Shown: positions 42,407 through 54,191, counted from the first letter of the stretch. The stretch: DNA of 64,000 nt from Acidaminococcus fermentans (GCF_009696675.1 NZ_VULN01000004.1:1-64000), one strand, 5' to 3'. The notes: generated by a model not told the origin, from the sequence alone. Program-made: numbers and translations.

Positions 42407-42767
42407 GATCAGCACCTCTTTTCTTTCGTTTGTTTATTATATACCGAAGGAGAGGGGAGATGCAAGGGGGCTGTTGCCGGTAAGGCAGCAGCCCCCTCTT
42501 CAGGTCTCGGGTCTCGAGTCATGAGGCTCGGGCCACTGGATAGAACCTGTCCTTCGGCCGGGTTCTTCTTATTGTGTATAACCGTAGGGGGCGCAGGCCC
42601 GGCGCCCCGCAAAATGCGCAGATCATCGATAATTTGGCGGGCTGCCCGGCGTGCAGCCCCTACGGCACCGATTTACACGTTCAAAAATTTGCCTGCAAAT
42701 TTATCATTCGGCTCCAGACTTCAGACTCCCGACTCAAGACTGAAATAAGTGCCGCCTCTGGCGGCAC
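42407..42767. other. Intergenic region with hairpins and repeats
   Basis: No gene is seen here. It holds a hairpin at 42466-42496 (GGGGGCTGTTGCC...GGCAGCAGCCCCC), degenerate GGTCTCGGGTCTCGAGTC-like and CAGACTTCAGACTCCCGACT-like tracts, the GTAGGGGC-type inverted pair at 42582-42665 and, at its right edge, the terminator of the next gene. Confidence 0.6.
42582..42665. repeat. Pair of GTAGGGGC-type hairpin repeats, outward orientation
   Basis: Ends CCGTAGGGGGCGC and GCAGCCCCTACGG are inverted copies; each end also folds on itself. Same unit type as at 6998-7139, arranged in the opposite sense. Confidence 0.6.
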
Positions 42768-42773
42768 TTATTT
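42743..42773 (-). terminator. Terminator overlapping the stop codon of the glycosidase gene
   Basis: AAATAAGTGCCGCC-AGAG-GGCGGCACTTATTT on the transcript; the TAA stop at 42768-42770 is inside the stem. Confidence 0.82.
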
Positions 42774-44201
42774 CCTGAACACCCCCAGAGCCACCCGGAC
42801 CGGGCGCTCGCTGCCATCGCTGGGATCGTTCATGATTTTGCCGTTGACCACCATTTCGCTGGAGCCGCCTCCGTCGAAGTTCATAGCCCGGTCAGCCCCC
42901 AGCTGGACGAAGTACCGGCCGAATTCGGTGAGAGTCATGCCCACGCTGCTGTCGGACCGGCCGTCAGCCACTACAATCAGCACAGTGCCGTCTTTTTTGA
43001 TGCCCACCCCGGTCCGGGGAGCCCGTCCCTGGGCGATGTCATCGGCGATTTCTTCTTCCTCGCTGGTCACCTGGACCCGGCCGTCCCGGACCAGCTGAGG
43101 CCCGGCGGACCCTACGGAAGCTGCACTGTCCGCAGCCTGGTTTCCCAGGGTCTGAGTCACCGTGACTTTGTCTCCGGTCCGCAGGCCGTTCAAAAAGGCG
43201 GCGGCACTTCCGTTGCCGGAAAGCACCGTGGTGCCGGGGGCAAGGGCCATGCTGCCGGCCCCTTTCCGGATATCCCGGACAATCCCGCCATTCAGAAGAA
43301 CTTCCGTGCCGTAGGCATTGGTGTCCGTCGTGTCGTCATACCCGTCATTGTACAGGATCAGTTCGTTCTGCAGCCGCATCCGGTTCAATCCGCCTATGGA
43401 GAAACTTTTTCCGTCCGGCCGGGTTACAGTGCCGGTATAGGACAGCCCGGGCTGGATGGAAGGAGTTCCCGTACGGGGAATCACCAGCCCGGTCCGGGGC
43501 GTGCTTTCCATGCCCAGCCATTTGTTCTGGATTTTCAGGTTTCCTACCACCCAGATGTCACTGTCGAAATAGGAGGCGTTCACCAGAGCCACAGCCCCGG
43601 ACCGTTTCTGGATCATGGACAGGGTCCCCCGCTGGATGGTCTTCCCATAGCCGGGGATGAAGTCCAGACGGAAGTCACTGGAAGGGGCCAGGGTCAAAAG
43701 ATAAGTCTTCACCCGGCCGGCTCCCAGATTCACGGTGCTTTCCCGGTAGGTGAGCCCCTTTCCCAGCCACTGGGAACTTCCCGCCGCCGGTTTTCCGGCC
43801 GTACCGGTGCTGGTTCCGGACCGGGGAAAATCCACTACCAGCCGCTGGGGATTCTTCAGCAGGAAAATCTTGTACACCGGCACCGTCTTCCGGAAGACCA
43901 CCACCAGCCGGCTGTTCTTTCCCTGGGGTTCCAGATAGGCCTTCTGGATCCGGGGATCCCGGAGCCGGACCATTTCCGTCCGGTCCGCCTTTCCCTTCAG
44001 GTCAACGATCAGCTGGTTCCCGGTGACCCGGGCCGTATAAGAAAGAGGGCTGTCCAGGTTCATGACCACCCGTGCCCGGTTAGGGGTAACCCCGCCCCGG
44101 AGAGCGCTGACCCGGGCCGCCTGGGCCGTCGGCAGAGAAGCCGTCAGCAGCACCCCCGCCAGAAGAATTCGTGCCATCCATTGTCTGTAACTGTGGTTCA
44201 T
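42768..44201 (-). CDS. AMIN-domain plus phosphodiester glycosidase (NAGPA/DUF2233) protein
   Basis: 477 residues: signal peptide (about 1-28, ending AQAA), an AMIN-like domain (about 30-125, RVVMNLDSPLSYTARVTGNQ ... PQRLVVDFPRSG) and a C-terminal NAGPA-type domain with GVGIKKDGTVLIVVADGR and NFDGGGSSEMVVNG. AMIN domains bind peptidoglycan or pili; the C-terminal family cleaves sugar phosphodiesters. It probably acts on a wall glycopolymer at the division or elongation site, consistent with mreB just upstream. The ribosome site is distant, so the exact start is less sure. Confidence 0.85.
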   Translation of the reverse strand: MNHSYRQWMARILLAGVLLTASLPTAQAARVSALRGGVTPNRARVVMNLDSPLSYTARVTGNQLIVDLKGKADRTEMVRLRDPRIQKAYLEPQGKNSRLVVVFRKTVPVYKIFLLKNPQRLVVDFPRSGTSTGTAGKPAAGSSQWLGKGLTYRESTVNLGAGRVKTYLLTLAPSSDFRLDFIPGYGKTIQRGTLSMIQKRSGAVALVNASYFDSDIWVVGNLKIQNKWLGMESTPRTGLVIPRTGTPSIQPGLSYTGTVTRPDGKSFSIGGLNRMRLQNELILYNDGYDDTTDTNAYGTEVLLNGGIVRDIRKGAGSMALAPGTTVLSGNGSAAAFLNGLRTGDKVTVTQTLGNQAADSAASVGSAGPQLVRDGRVQVTSEEEEIADDIAQGRAPRTGVGIKKDGTVLIVVADGRSDSSVGMTLTEFGRYFVQLGADRAMNFDGGGSSEMVVNGKIMNDPSDGSERPVRVALGVFRK

Positions 44202-44225
44202 TGTGATTGATCGCGTTCCTTTCGT

Positions 44226-44259
44226 AAAAAGGGGGTGTTGCGCAGGCAACACCCCCTTT
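44226..44259 (-). terminator. Terminator overlapping the mreB stop codon
   Basis: AAAGGGGGTGTTGC-CTGC-GCAACACCCCCTTTTT; the mreB TAA touches the first bases of the stem. Confidence 0.85.
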
Positions 44260-45289
44260 ATTTTCCTTCCAAAATTTCCAGCAGCCCCGGATCATCCAGG
44301 GCCATGCCGGCCCCCCGGGCCACACATTCCCTGGGATGGGCCGCCACCCGGGTCCTTACGTGAGTCCCGGCTTCGATGCACTCATCCAGCCCTTCCAGCA
44401 GGGCGCCCCCGCCGGTAAGGACGATGCCTTCTTCCAGCAGGTCCGCTGCCAGTTCCGGCGGTGTCTTTTCCAGCACCTGATGGATGCAGGACAAAATGGC
44501 GGTGAGGGGTTCCTCCAGTCCGGCCACCGTATCCTGGGAGGACAGGCGCAGGCTGGTGGGCAGGCCGGTAATGTTGTCCCGGCCCCGGATGATCTTGGTG
44601 CTCCGGCGTCCCCGCCGGCTCACGGTACCGATTTCCAGCTTGATTTCTTCCGCCAGGGGCCGTTCAATCTGGATGTTCAGCCGGTCCCGGAGATGACGGA
44701 TCAGCCCTTCGTTGAAGGCCTCCCCTCCCATCCGGAGTGAGGCTGCCTGGATGATCCGTCCCATGCTCATCACCGCTGCACTGGTGGTACCGCTGCCGAT
44801 ATCCACCACCATCCGGCCTCTGGGTTCCTGGATGGGAAGCCCGGCCCCCAGGGCTGCCGCCAGAGGTCCCTCGATCAGATAAGTCCGGGCGGCTCCCGCT
44901 AAAAGAGCCGCTTCCGTCACCGCCCGCCGTTCCACCCCGGTGACTCCCGTGGGCACACAGACCATGACTCTGGGCTTGAAGAACAGATTCTTCCCCACCA
45001 CCCGGTCCAACACTGTTTCCAGAAGGCCTACGGAAGCGTCGAAATCTGCAATGACCCCGTTTTCCAAGGGCCAGACCACTTCCCACTGGCCCTGGCCGTT
45101 CATTTCCCGGGCCCGGGAACCGATGGCACCCGTCTTCCCGGTAGCTGGATCGATGGCCACCACCGTAGGCTCTTCCAGCACGATCCCCCGATTTTTCATG
45201 AACACCCGGGTGGAGGAAGTCCCCAGGTCGATGCCCACGTCCACCGGATTGAACAGCCGGGCGAACAGGCTTTTTTCAGTGTGCTTCAT
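44258..45289 (-). CDS. mreB: Rod shape-determining protein MreB/Mbl
   Basis: 343 residues with the actin-fold motifs VGIDLGTSSTRVF (phosphate 1), VVDIGSGTTSAAV (phosphate 2) and GIVLTGGGALLEGLD (adenosine). Organises lateral wall synthesis. It follows murA by six bases. In Bacillus the matching stretch is murAA-spoIID-spoIIID-mbl, so this copy probably corresponds to mbl with the sporulation genes absent. Confidence 0.95.
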   Translation of the reverse strand: MKHTEKSLFARLFNPVDVGIDLGTSSTRVFMKNRGIVLEEPTVVAIDPATGKTGAIGSRAREMNGQGQWEVVWPLENGVIADFDASVGLLETVLDRVVGKNLFFKPRVMVCVPTGVTGVERRAVTEAALLAGAARTYLIEGPLAAALGAGLPIQEPRGRMVVDIGSGTTSAAVMSMGRIIQAASLRMGGEAFNEGLIRHLRDRLNIQIERPLAEEIKLEIGTVSRRGRRSTKIIRGRDNITGLPTSLRLSSQDTVAGLEEPLTAILSCIHQVLEKTPPELAADLLEEGIVLTGGGALLEGLDECIEAGTHVRTRVAAHPRECVARGAGMALDDPGLLEILEGK

Positions 45290-45295
45290 GGCGCA

Positions 45296-46567
45296 TCAGC
45301 CAACCCGCTGGATGTCGGCTCCCAGTCCGGTCAGCTTGTCCACCAGGTTTTCGTAGCCCCGGTCGATGTGGTAGATATCGGTGATTTCCGTCACCCCGTC
45401 TGCCACCAGACCGGCCAGCACCATGGCTGCACCGGCCCGCAGGTCCGTAGCCCGTACCTGGCAGCCGTACAGTTTGGGAACCCCTTCCACAATGGCGGCC
45501 CGGCCGCCGTTGGTCCGGATATTGGCCCCCATCCGCAGCAGTTCATCCACATGCATGAACCGGTTCTCGAACACGGTTTCCAATACAGAGCTCTGGCCTT
45601 TGGCAATGCACATCATGGCCATGACCTGGGCCTGCATGTCCGTAGGGAACCCGGGATAAGGCAGGGTCTTGATGGTAATGGGCTGGAGTTCCTTAGGTCC
45701 CACCACATGGACACTGCTGATGTCTTCTTCCACAATGGCCCCTGCTTCCCGGAGCTTGGCAATGAGCGGCTTCATGTGTTCGCAGAGCACATTGTCCACC
45801 AGGATATCCCCCTGGGTCATGGCTCCCGCCACCATATAGGTGCCGGCTTCGATCCGGTCCGGGATCACCGCGTGTTCCCCGCCTTTCATGCTTTCCACTC
45901 CGTCGATGCGGATGGCAGTGGTACCGGCGCCTCTTACCTTGCCTCCCATCACGTTGATGTAGTTGGCCAGGTCCACGATTTCCGGTTCCTGGGCCGCATT
46001 TTCAATGATGGTGGTGCCTTTGGCCATGGACGCCGCCATCATCAGGTTTTCCGTGGCTCCCACACTGGGGAAATCCAGGTAGATGGTGGTGCCCACCAGA
46101 CCGTGGGGGGCAAAGGCTTCAATGTAGCCGTGGCCTTGTTCGATGGTGGCCCCCAGGGCTTCGAACCCTTTCAGATGGATATCGATGGGCCGGGTGCCGA
46201 TGGCACAGCCTCCGGGCTGGGAAATCTTGGCCCGGCCGATCCGTGCCAGCAGGGATCCCATGACCAGGAAAGAGGCACGCATGGTGCTGACCAGATCATA
46301 GGGAGCTTCCCAGCCGGTAATGTTGTGGCTGTCGATTTTCAGCACATGAGGGGTGGAATGATCCACCTTCAGCCCCAGACATTCCAGTACTTTGCAGATG
46401 GTGCTTACATCCTCCAGTTCCGGAACTTCCAAAATTGTACTGCCCTCCGTCCCCAGAACGGATGCTGCAATGATGGGCAGCACTGCATTTTTGGCCCCGC
46501 TGACCCGCACAGTTCCTGTCAGCCGATGACCACCCTTTACCACCAGTTTCTCCACGCCTGATTCCAC
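45296..46567 (-). CDS. murA: UDP-N-acetylglucosamine 1-carboxyvinyltransferase MurA
   Basis: 423 residues. EPSP-synthase-like fold with the catalytic Cys in [20 protein letters not shown], which also indicates the fosfomycin-sensitive Cys form, and [11 protein letters not shown] at the N terminus. First step of peptidoglycan precursor synthesis. I chose the GTG at 46567 (AAGGA five bases before; 423 residues fits the family's 417-420). An ATG at 46648 would overlap the preceding gene and add 27 non-family residues. Confidence 0.93.
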   Translation of the reverse strand: MESGVEKLVVKGGHRLTGTVRVSGAKNAVLPIIAASVLGTEGSTILEVPELEDVSTICKVLECLGLKVDHSTPHVLKIDSHNITGWEAPYDLVSTMRASFLVMGSLLARIGRAKISQPGGCAIGTRPIDIHLKGFEALGATIEQGHGYIEAFAPHGLVGTTIYLDFPSVGATENLMMAASMAKGTTIIENAAQEPEIVDLANYINVMGGKVRGAGTTAIRIDGVESMKGGEHAVIPDRIEAGTYMVAGAMTQGDILVDNVLCEHMKPLIAKLREAGAIVEEDISSVHVVGPKELQPITIKTLPYPGFPTDMQAQVMAMMCIAKGQSSVLETVFENRFMHVDELLRMGANIRTNGGRAAIVEGVPKLYGCQVRATDLRAGAAMVLAGLVADGVTEITDIYHIDRGYENLVDKLTGLGADIQRVG

Positions 46568-46616
46568 ACCTTTCCTTGCCTGCAGGGAAGCCGGGCTTCC
46601 CTCTTTTTTCCTGCCT

Positions 46617-47054
46617 CTATTGTCGATGGATGCCCCATTGTCTGGCATGACGTTTCTGCTGATTGCTCAGCTGTTCATCCAGACGGAGTCTCATTTCATG
46701 CTTTTCCCGATACCGGGCGGCCTTTTCCCGGGCCACTTCTTCCGGATCTGCCTGGGCCAGCTGCCTTTGCTGCTGTTCCCACTGCTGTTTTTCCCGTTCC
46801 GCCTTTTCCCGCCGTTTCCGGGATGCGGCCCGTTCCTGGGCTTCCCGTTTCTGCCGGGGCGTCAATTTATGGTCATACAAGAACTGGGCCCGCCGGATCA
46901 GATACAGCGGCACCGCCACCGGCATCAGCAGAAAGGTTCCCAATACCCACAGGTTCTTGTGCTTCATGCCAATGCTGTGGCTGTCCAGAAAAACCACCCA
47001 GGTCACAAGACAGCAGACCACCAAAACAATCATATTGGACAAACCGTACGGCAC
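46617..47054 (-). CDS. Membrane protein with basic coiled-coil tail, unknown function
   Basis: 145 residues: two membrane segments (about 8-25 and 34-52), then a strongly charged Arg/Lys/Glu/Gln helix (about 60-140). No family is recognised. It stands just upstream of murA, where Bacillus carries small membrane-protein genes between the atp operon and murAA. The most upstream start is a GTG at 47054 with an AAGGGG run just before it; ATG 47033 is the alternative and lacks a ribosome site. Confidence 0.6.
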   Translation of the reverse strand: MPYGLSNMIVLVVCCLVTWVVFLDSHSIGMKHKNLWVLGTFLLMPVAVPLYLIRRAQFLYDHKLTPRQKREAQERAASRKRREKAEREKQQWEQQQRQLAQADPEEVAREKAARYREKHEMRLRLDEQLSNQQKRHARQWGIHRQ

Positions 47055-47153
47055 CCCCCTTAATGTCTACGGAACTTCCCTTCTCTGTCCATTTTTATAA
47101 CTAGATTATTATACCATAGAACGTTCTGTTTTCCATAGAGGGAAATAAAAAAA

Positions 47154-47231
47154 GGGGCTGTTGCATAAGCAACAGCCCCGTCAACGGTCGGTTGTCAACG
47201 GGCAAAGGAGGTGCCTACTGGCACCCCCTTT
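47154..47231 (-). terminator. Two-hairpin terminator at the end of the atp operon
   Basis: Hairpin GGTGCC-AGTA-GGCACC with AAAGG/CCTTT extension (47204-47231) at the end of the small 63-residue gene, a GTCAACGGTC-type spacer, then GGGGCTGTTGC-TTAT-GCAACAGCCCC (47154-47179) followed by seven T. Matches the layout at 59614-59682, including 27 of 30 spacer bases. Confidence 0.85.
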
Positions 47232-47421
47232 AAAAATTCCTCGTATGGGTCCGCAGCCGATCCGCCAGGATGTTGTAGTAGACTTCTTTTTCCTGGATGG
47301 TCTTTCGTAGCTTGCGGATCTGTTCTTCGTCTGTTGCGGCTTCCAGCCGTTCATTGAGCTCGACCAGTTCCAGCCGCAGCTGCCCCATTTTACTGGCAGC
47401 CATTTTGCTGATAAAGTCCAC
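47230..47421 (-). CDS. Small helical protein after atpC
   Basis: 63 residues, predicted as a single long helix with heptad pattern (QLRLELVELNERLEAATDEEQIRKLRK). No family recognised. Start ATG 47421 with a GGGGGGATCC region upstream; 45 bases downstream of atpC and upstream of the operon terminator, hence part of the atp transcript. It may be a small assembly or regulatory factor for the ATP synthase or an unrelated passenger. Confidence 0.55.
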   Translation of the reverse strand: MDFISKMAASKMGQLRLELVELNERLEAATDEEQIRKLRKTIQEKEVYYNILADRLRTHTRNF

Positions 47422-47466
47422 AGCGGATCCCCCCTCTGCCTGCTGCAGTGACTTTGTGCTACAGGA

Positions 47467-50311
<2,845 letters not shown>

Positions 50312-50326
50312 CAGGGATCACCTGCC

Positions 50327-52183
50327 TTACATGCCGTCTGCGCTGCCGGGCGCAAACATTTTGCCAAAGTCATCCAGGGCGTCGTCCAGCTGGGCCTTCA
50401 GTTCATCAGTGAATTTCTGTTCTTTTTCCAGGGTGGTGAGGATGATGGAACAGTGGTTGTTCAGATACCCCAGCATCTCATGTTCATACCGGGTCACATC
50501 CTCCACCGGGATCTCATCCAGGAACCCGTTGTTCACAGCGTAAAGGGAAATAACTTCCTGGGCCATGGACAGGGGCTGGTACTGACCCTGTTTCAGCATT
50601 TCCGTCACCCGGGCGCCCCGGTCCAGCTGGGCCTTGGTTTCCCGGTCCAGATCGGAACCGAACTGGGCGAAAGCCGCCAGTTCCCGGTACTGGGCCAGAG
50701 ACAGCCGCAGGGTGCCGGCCACGGATTTCATGGCCTTGGTCTGGGCTGCGCCCCCTACCCGGGATACGGACAGCCCGGAGTTCAGGGCCGGCCGGACACC
50801 GGAGTTGAACAGGTCCGTTTCCAGATAGATCTGGCCGTCGGTGATGGAAATCACGTTGGTGGGAATGTACCCGCTCACGTCCCCGGCCTGGGTTTCAATA
50901 ATGGGCAGAGCGGTCATGGAGCCGCCGCCGTGTCTGGCATTCCGGCGGCAGGCCCGTTCCAGCAGCCGGGAATGGAGGTAGAACACGTCCCCAGGGTAGG
51001 CTTCCCGTCCCGGCGGACGGCGGAGCAGCAGACTCATGGCCCGGTAGGCCACCGCGTGCTTGCTCAGGTCGTCATAGACGATCAGTACATCTTTGCCCTG
51101 GTCCATGAAATATTCCCCCACAGCCGCCCCGGCATAGGGAGCCAGGTACTGCATGGGGGCCGTATCCGCGGCGGTGGCCGCCACGATCATGGTATAATCC
51201 GATGCCCCGTACTGTTCAAAGGTATGGAACAGACGGGCCACGGAAGAGGCCTTCTGGCCGATGGCCACATAGATGCAGATCACACCCTTCCCCTTCTGGT
51301 TCAGGATGGTATCCACCGCAATGGCGGTTTTCCCGGTGCCCCGGTCCCCGATGATCAGTTCCCGCTGGCCCCGGCCAATGGGCACCAGGGCATCCACGGC
51401 CTTGAGGCCGGTCTGGAGGGGCACATCCACCGGCTGCCGGGCGGCAATGCCCGGTGCCTGGTGTTCGATGGGATAATGGGCGTAGGTCTTGATGGCCCCT
51501 TTCCCGTCCAGGGGCTGGCCCAGAGGGTTCACGATCCGGCCCAGCATGGCTTCCCCTACGGGGATTTCCATGATTTCACCGGTACGCCGGACCAGGTCCC
51601 CTTCCTTGATTTCCGTGGCGCCGCCCAGAAGGACGATCCCCACTTCCTTTTCCCGGAGGTTCTGGACCATGCCGTACACCCCGTCATGGAGGGCAACCAG
51701 TTCCCCGCTCATGGCACCGCCCAGCCCGGAGGCCGTGCAGATGCCGTCACCGACTTTTTCCACCACGCCGATTTCTTCCAGGTCCACGTCGTCCTTAAAG
51801 GACTGGACCCCCTGGGTCAGGGCCTGGGTGATGTTCTGGGTATGGTCCAGATCCTGGTCGCTGAGATGGATTTCCTTCATCAGGGCATCCATCTTTTCCA
51901 GCTGCCGTTTCATGGTGGCATCAAAGATATGGTCGCCGTACTGGATCAGTACGCCGCCCACCAGCCGGGCATCCACTTTCTGTTCCTGGAGCCGGACCGG
52001 TTTTCCGAATTTCTCTGCCAGAAGCTCCTGGAGCAGCTGGGCTTCTTCCGGAGCCAGAGGCTGGGCCGTGGTCACCGTCAGGGAGAGGAGAGACTCTCCT
52101 GCAAAAAGAGCCTGGTCGTCCTCGGTGAGGGTCAGCCGGTCCAGGATCTGTTTCCACAGAGCTTCCTTGTTTTTACTGTTCAT
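50327..52183 (-). CDS. atpA: ATP synthase delta C-terminal domain fused to alpha subunit
   Basis: 618 residues; alpha alone is about 500. Residues about 8-102 look like the C-terminal domain of delta: [52 protein letters not shown], then [12 protein letters not shown]. Alpha begins near 112 ([22 protein letters not shown]) with P-loop GDRGTGKTA (Gln of GDRQTGKT replaced by Gly) and the arginine-finger motif [10 protein letters not shown]. The delta N-terminal helical domain is absent, and only 38 bases separate this gene from atpF. The first ~20 residues of normal alpha, which bind that missing domain, are replaced by the fused part. Confidence 0.92.
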   Translation of the reverse strand: MNSKNKEALWKQILDRLTLTEDDQALFAGESLLSLTVTTAQPLAPEEAQLLQELLAEKFGKPVRLQEQKVDARLVGGVLIQYGDHIFDATMKRQLEKMDALMKEIHLSDQDLDHTQNITQALTQGVQSFKDDVDLEEIGVVEKVGDGICTASGLGGAMSGELVALHDGVYGMVQNLREKEVGIVLLGGATEIKEGDLVRRTGEIMEIPVGEAMLGRIVNPLGQPLDGKGAIKTYAHYPIEHQAPGIAARQPVDVPLQTGLKAVDALVPIGRGQRELIIGDRGTGKTAIAVDTILNQKGKGVICIYVAIGQKASSVARLFHTFEQYGASDYTMIVAATAADTAPMQYLAPYAGAAVGEYFMDQGKDVLIVYDDLSKHAVAYRAMSLLLRRPPGREAYPGDVFYLHSRLLERACRRNARHGGGSMTALPIIETQAGDVSGYIPTNVISITDGQIYLETDLFNSGVRPALNSGLSVSRVGGAAQTKAMKSVAGTLRLSLAQYRELAAFAQFGSDLDRETKAQLDRGARVTEMLKQGQYQPLSMAQEVISLYAVNNGFLDEIPVEDVTRYEHEMLGYLNNHCSIILTTLEKEQKFTDELKAQLDDALDDFGKMFAPGSADGM

Positions 52184-52221
52184 AGGTTGATACTGCCTCC
52201 ACAGTTCCTCTGAAGGGACTT

Positions 52222-52713
52222 TTATTTTTTCTGTTCTGCCAGGGTTTCATCAGTAATCCGGGTGATCCGCTGCTGGTCTTCTGCAGAATCCAGCTTTTCC
52301 TGGAGGACCCGGCCTGCGATTTCCGTGCTCAGGGCGATGATCTGTTCCCGCACGTCCAGCAGAGCCTTCTTTCTTTCCATTTCCACAGCCTGCCGTCCGG
52401 AAGTGAGCAGTTCTTCCCGTTCCTTCTGGGCGTTGGCCATGGCTTCATCATGGAGCTGCTGGGCCATGGCGTTGGCCTTGGACACAATGTCGTTGGCTTC
52501 CTTCTTGGCGTTCTGCAGCTGCTGCACATATTCCTGCTTCAGGGCTTCCGCCTCTTTCCGGGCATGATCCGCCTGGTCCATATCCTTGACGATCTTGGTC
52601 CGGCGGTCATCCATGGCCTTCAGCAGGGGTTTGTAGGCAAATTTGGCCAGGACCCACAGCAGGATGATGAAGTTCACCACCTGGGCCACCAGCGTATAAT
52701 TGATACTTACCAT
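52222..52713 (-). CDS. atpF: Fo ATP synthase subunit b
   Basis: 163 residues: N-terminal membrane segment (about 6-24, [20 protein letters not shown]) and a long charged helix forming the peripheral stalk. Normal length, with no delta-like extension, so the missing part of delta is not carried here. A single b-type gene, so b is a homodimer. Confidence 0.94.
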   Translation of the reverse strand: MVSINYTLVAQVVNFIILLWVLAKFAYKPLLKAMDDRRTKIVKDMDQADHARKEAEALKQEYVQQLQNAKKEANDIVSKANAMAQQLHDEAMANAQKEREELLTSGRQAVEMERKKALLDVREQIIALSTEIAGRVLQEKLDSAEDQQRITRITDETLAEQKK

Positions 52714-52753
52714 TCCCTATCGCTTCCTTTCTCCCCAAAGGGGTGCATGCCTC

Positions 52754-53011
52754 TTATTTTACAAAGGGGTTGGCAAACACCAGCACAATGGCGATAACGG
52801 AGGCGATGATGGGGATGGATTCCACCAGGCCGATGGCGATCAGCATGTTCACCTGGAAGCTGCCTGCCTGTTCCGGCTGACGGGCCATGCATTCCAGAGC
52901 CTTGGAAGCCACGGTGGAGTCCCCTTTGGTGGCCCCCAGGGAAGCCCCTACGCCAATGATTGCTGCTCCCAGGATGGAAGCCACGATGATCAGGGTATTG
53001 TTGTCTATCAT
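52754..53011 (-). CDS. atpE: Fo ATP synthase subunit c, with unusual ion-site residues
   Basis: 85 residues, two membrane helices joined by the ARQPE loop. In helix 2 the ion-binding carboxylate is Glu in GLVESIPII, followed by Ser as in Na+-type subunits. In helix 1, counting back from ARQPE, the position that is Gln in Na+-type rotors (GQGYAAGKA) is Asp (GDSTVASKA). A carboxylate there recalls the two-carboxylate c subunit of Fusobacterium. The Thr and Tyr ligands of the classic Na+ site are Ile here. Ion choice is therefore open. Confidence 0.93.
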   Translation of the reverse strand: MIDNNTLIIVASILGAAIIGVGASLGATKGDSTVASKALECMARQPEQAGSFQVNMLIAIGLVESIPIIASVIAIVLVFANPFVK

Positions 53012-53041
53012 TTTTTTACATCCTTTCTGTTTTCCAGATTC

Positions 53042-53749
53042 TTATTTTTTGGAATGGACCTGTTTGAAGATCGGCGCCAGGGCGATCACCGTCAGCATGG
53101 TAAAGATAAAGGCCTGGAGGAAACCGATGACCAGACTGAATCCGACCCACAGGTTGGGCACCACCCAGGGCACCAGCATGTACAGCACAGCCAGGAGGAT
53201 TTCCCCGGCCAGGATATTCCCGAAAAGACGCAGGGCCATGGTCAGGGGCTTGGCCAGCTCCTCGATGATGTTCAGAGGGAGCATCAGGGCAAAGGGGGTC
53301 ACCAGATGCTTGAAATAGCTGGGCCCCTGCTGGATGATCCCGATGATGTAGGTGGCCACAGCCACGGTAATGGACAGCCCCAGGGCCACGTTAATGTCAT
53401 TGGTGGGCGAAGAGAGATGGACCCCCAGGGAAGGCATCAGGCCCAGTTCGTTCCCCACAAAGATGTACAGGAACAGGGTCAGGATGAAGGGCGTGGCCAT
53501 CCGACGGCCTTCCACCCCCAGGTTGGCATCCATCAGTTTTTCCAGCCACTCCACGATCATTTCCACCAGGTTCTGGATTCCATAGGGAATCTCCTGCACC
53601 CGCCGGGTAGCGGCAAAGACGATGGCTGCCACAATCAGCATGGTAAGCCAGGACATATAGATGGTCTGCATGTTCAGGGTGACCCCCGGCAGGACCTGTG
53701 TGGTCCCGTAGTGGATGACTTCTGAACCGGCAGCTTCTGCAATTCCCAT
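53042..53749 (-). CDS. atpB: Fo ATP synthase subunit a
   Basis: 235 residues with five to six membrane segments; the essential Arg is in LTMALRLFGNILAGEI. It forms the ion half-channels against the c ring. Standard position upstream of atpE. Confidence 0.95.
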   Translation of the reverse strand: MGIAEAAGSEVIHYGTTQVLPGVTLNMQTIYMSWLTMLIVAAIVFAATRRVQEIPYGIQNLVEMIVEWLEKLMDANLGVEGRRMATPFILTLFLYIFVGNELGLMPSLGVHLSSPTNDINVALGLSITVAVATYIIGIIQQGPSYFKHLVTPFALMLPLNIIEELAKPLTMALRLFGNILAGEILLAVLYMLVPWVVPNLWVGFSLVIGFLQAFIFTMLTVIALAPIFKQVHSKK

Positions 53750-53804
53750 AGACTTATCACTTCCTTTGTATTATTTCTTGTTTTTTATAGGAAACTCTGA
53801 CAAT

Positions 53805-54185
53805 TCAGGGTTTCCGGCATCCGGGCCGGCTGCGGGCCAGCTGGATGATCAAACCAAGATTCAGGATCAGGAAACCGGAAAGGACCAGCACCGGCTGCCA
53901 TTTTCCCCGGAGTGCCGCCAGGGTGAACCCCAGCAGTACGGCGATTCGCAGGAACATGAGCCGGTGCATGGAAAGGGCGGCCTGGGCCGGTTCCTTTTCC
54001 ATCCCCCGCCGGACGCCCCAGAGAAACAGGGCCGTGTCCGCCAGGCCGGCGGCGGAGCCCAGAAGGGCCCCGGGCAGGGTTCCTCCCAGCAGGAGCACCG
54101 CCAGCAGGAAAGCCAGTCCCAGAGCCAGCTGTTTCAGAAACAGCGACCGGAGCTGACGGCCCAGGCGCTGGAACAGGGTTTCCAT
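53805..54185 (-). CDS. atpI: ATP synthase protein I (AtpI-like)
   Basis: 126 residues, four membrane segments, no clear motif; identity rests on size, topology and position at the head of the atp operon, where AtpI helps c-ring assembly. Six bases downstream of wecB, so it is probably transcribed from the wecA promoter. Confidence 0.75.
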   Translation of the reverse strand: METLFQRLGRQLRSLFLKQLALGLAFLLAVLLLGGTLPGALLGSAAGLADTALFLWGVRRGMEKEPAQAALSMHRLMFLRIAVLLGFTLAALRGKWQPVLVLSGFLILNLGLIIQLARSRPGCRKP

Positions 54186-54191
54186 AGGGTC

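Noticed and set aside
46568-46648. ATG 46648 as the start of murA
   Set aside because: It overlaps the preceding gene and adds 27 residues not seen in the family; GTG 46567 with AAGGA gives normal length.
50327-52183. The long alpha gene as a frameshift or misjoined atpH and atpA
   Set aside because: One uninterrupted frame runs through, and the delta N-terminal domain is missing altogether, which a frameshift cannot explain.
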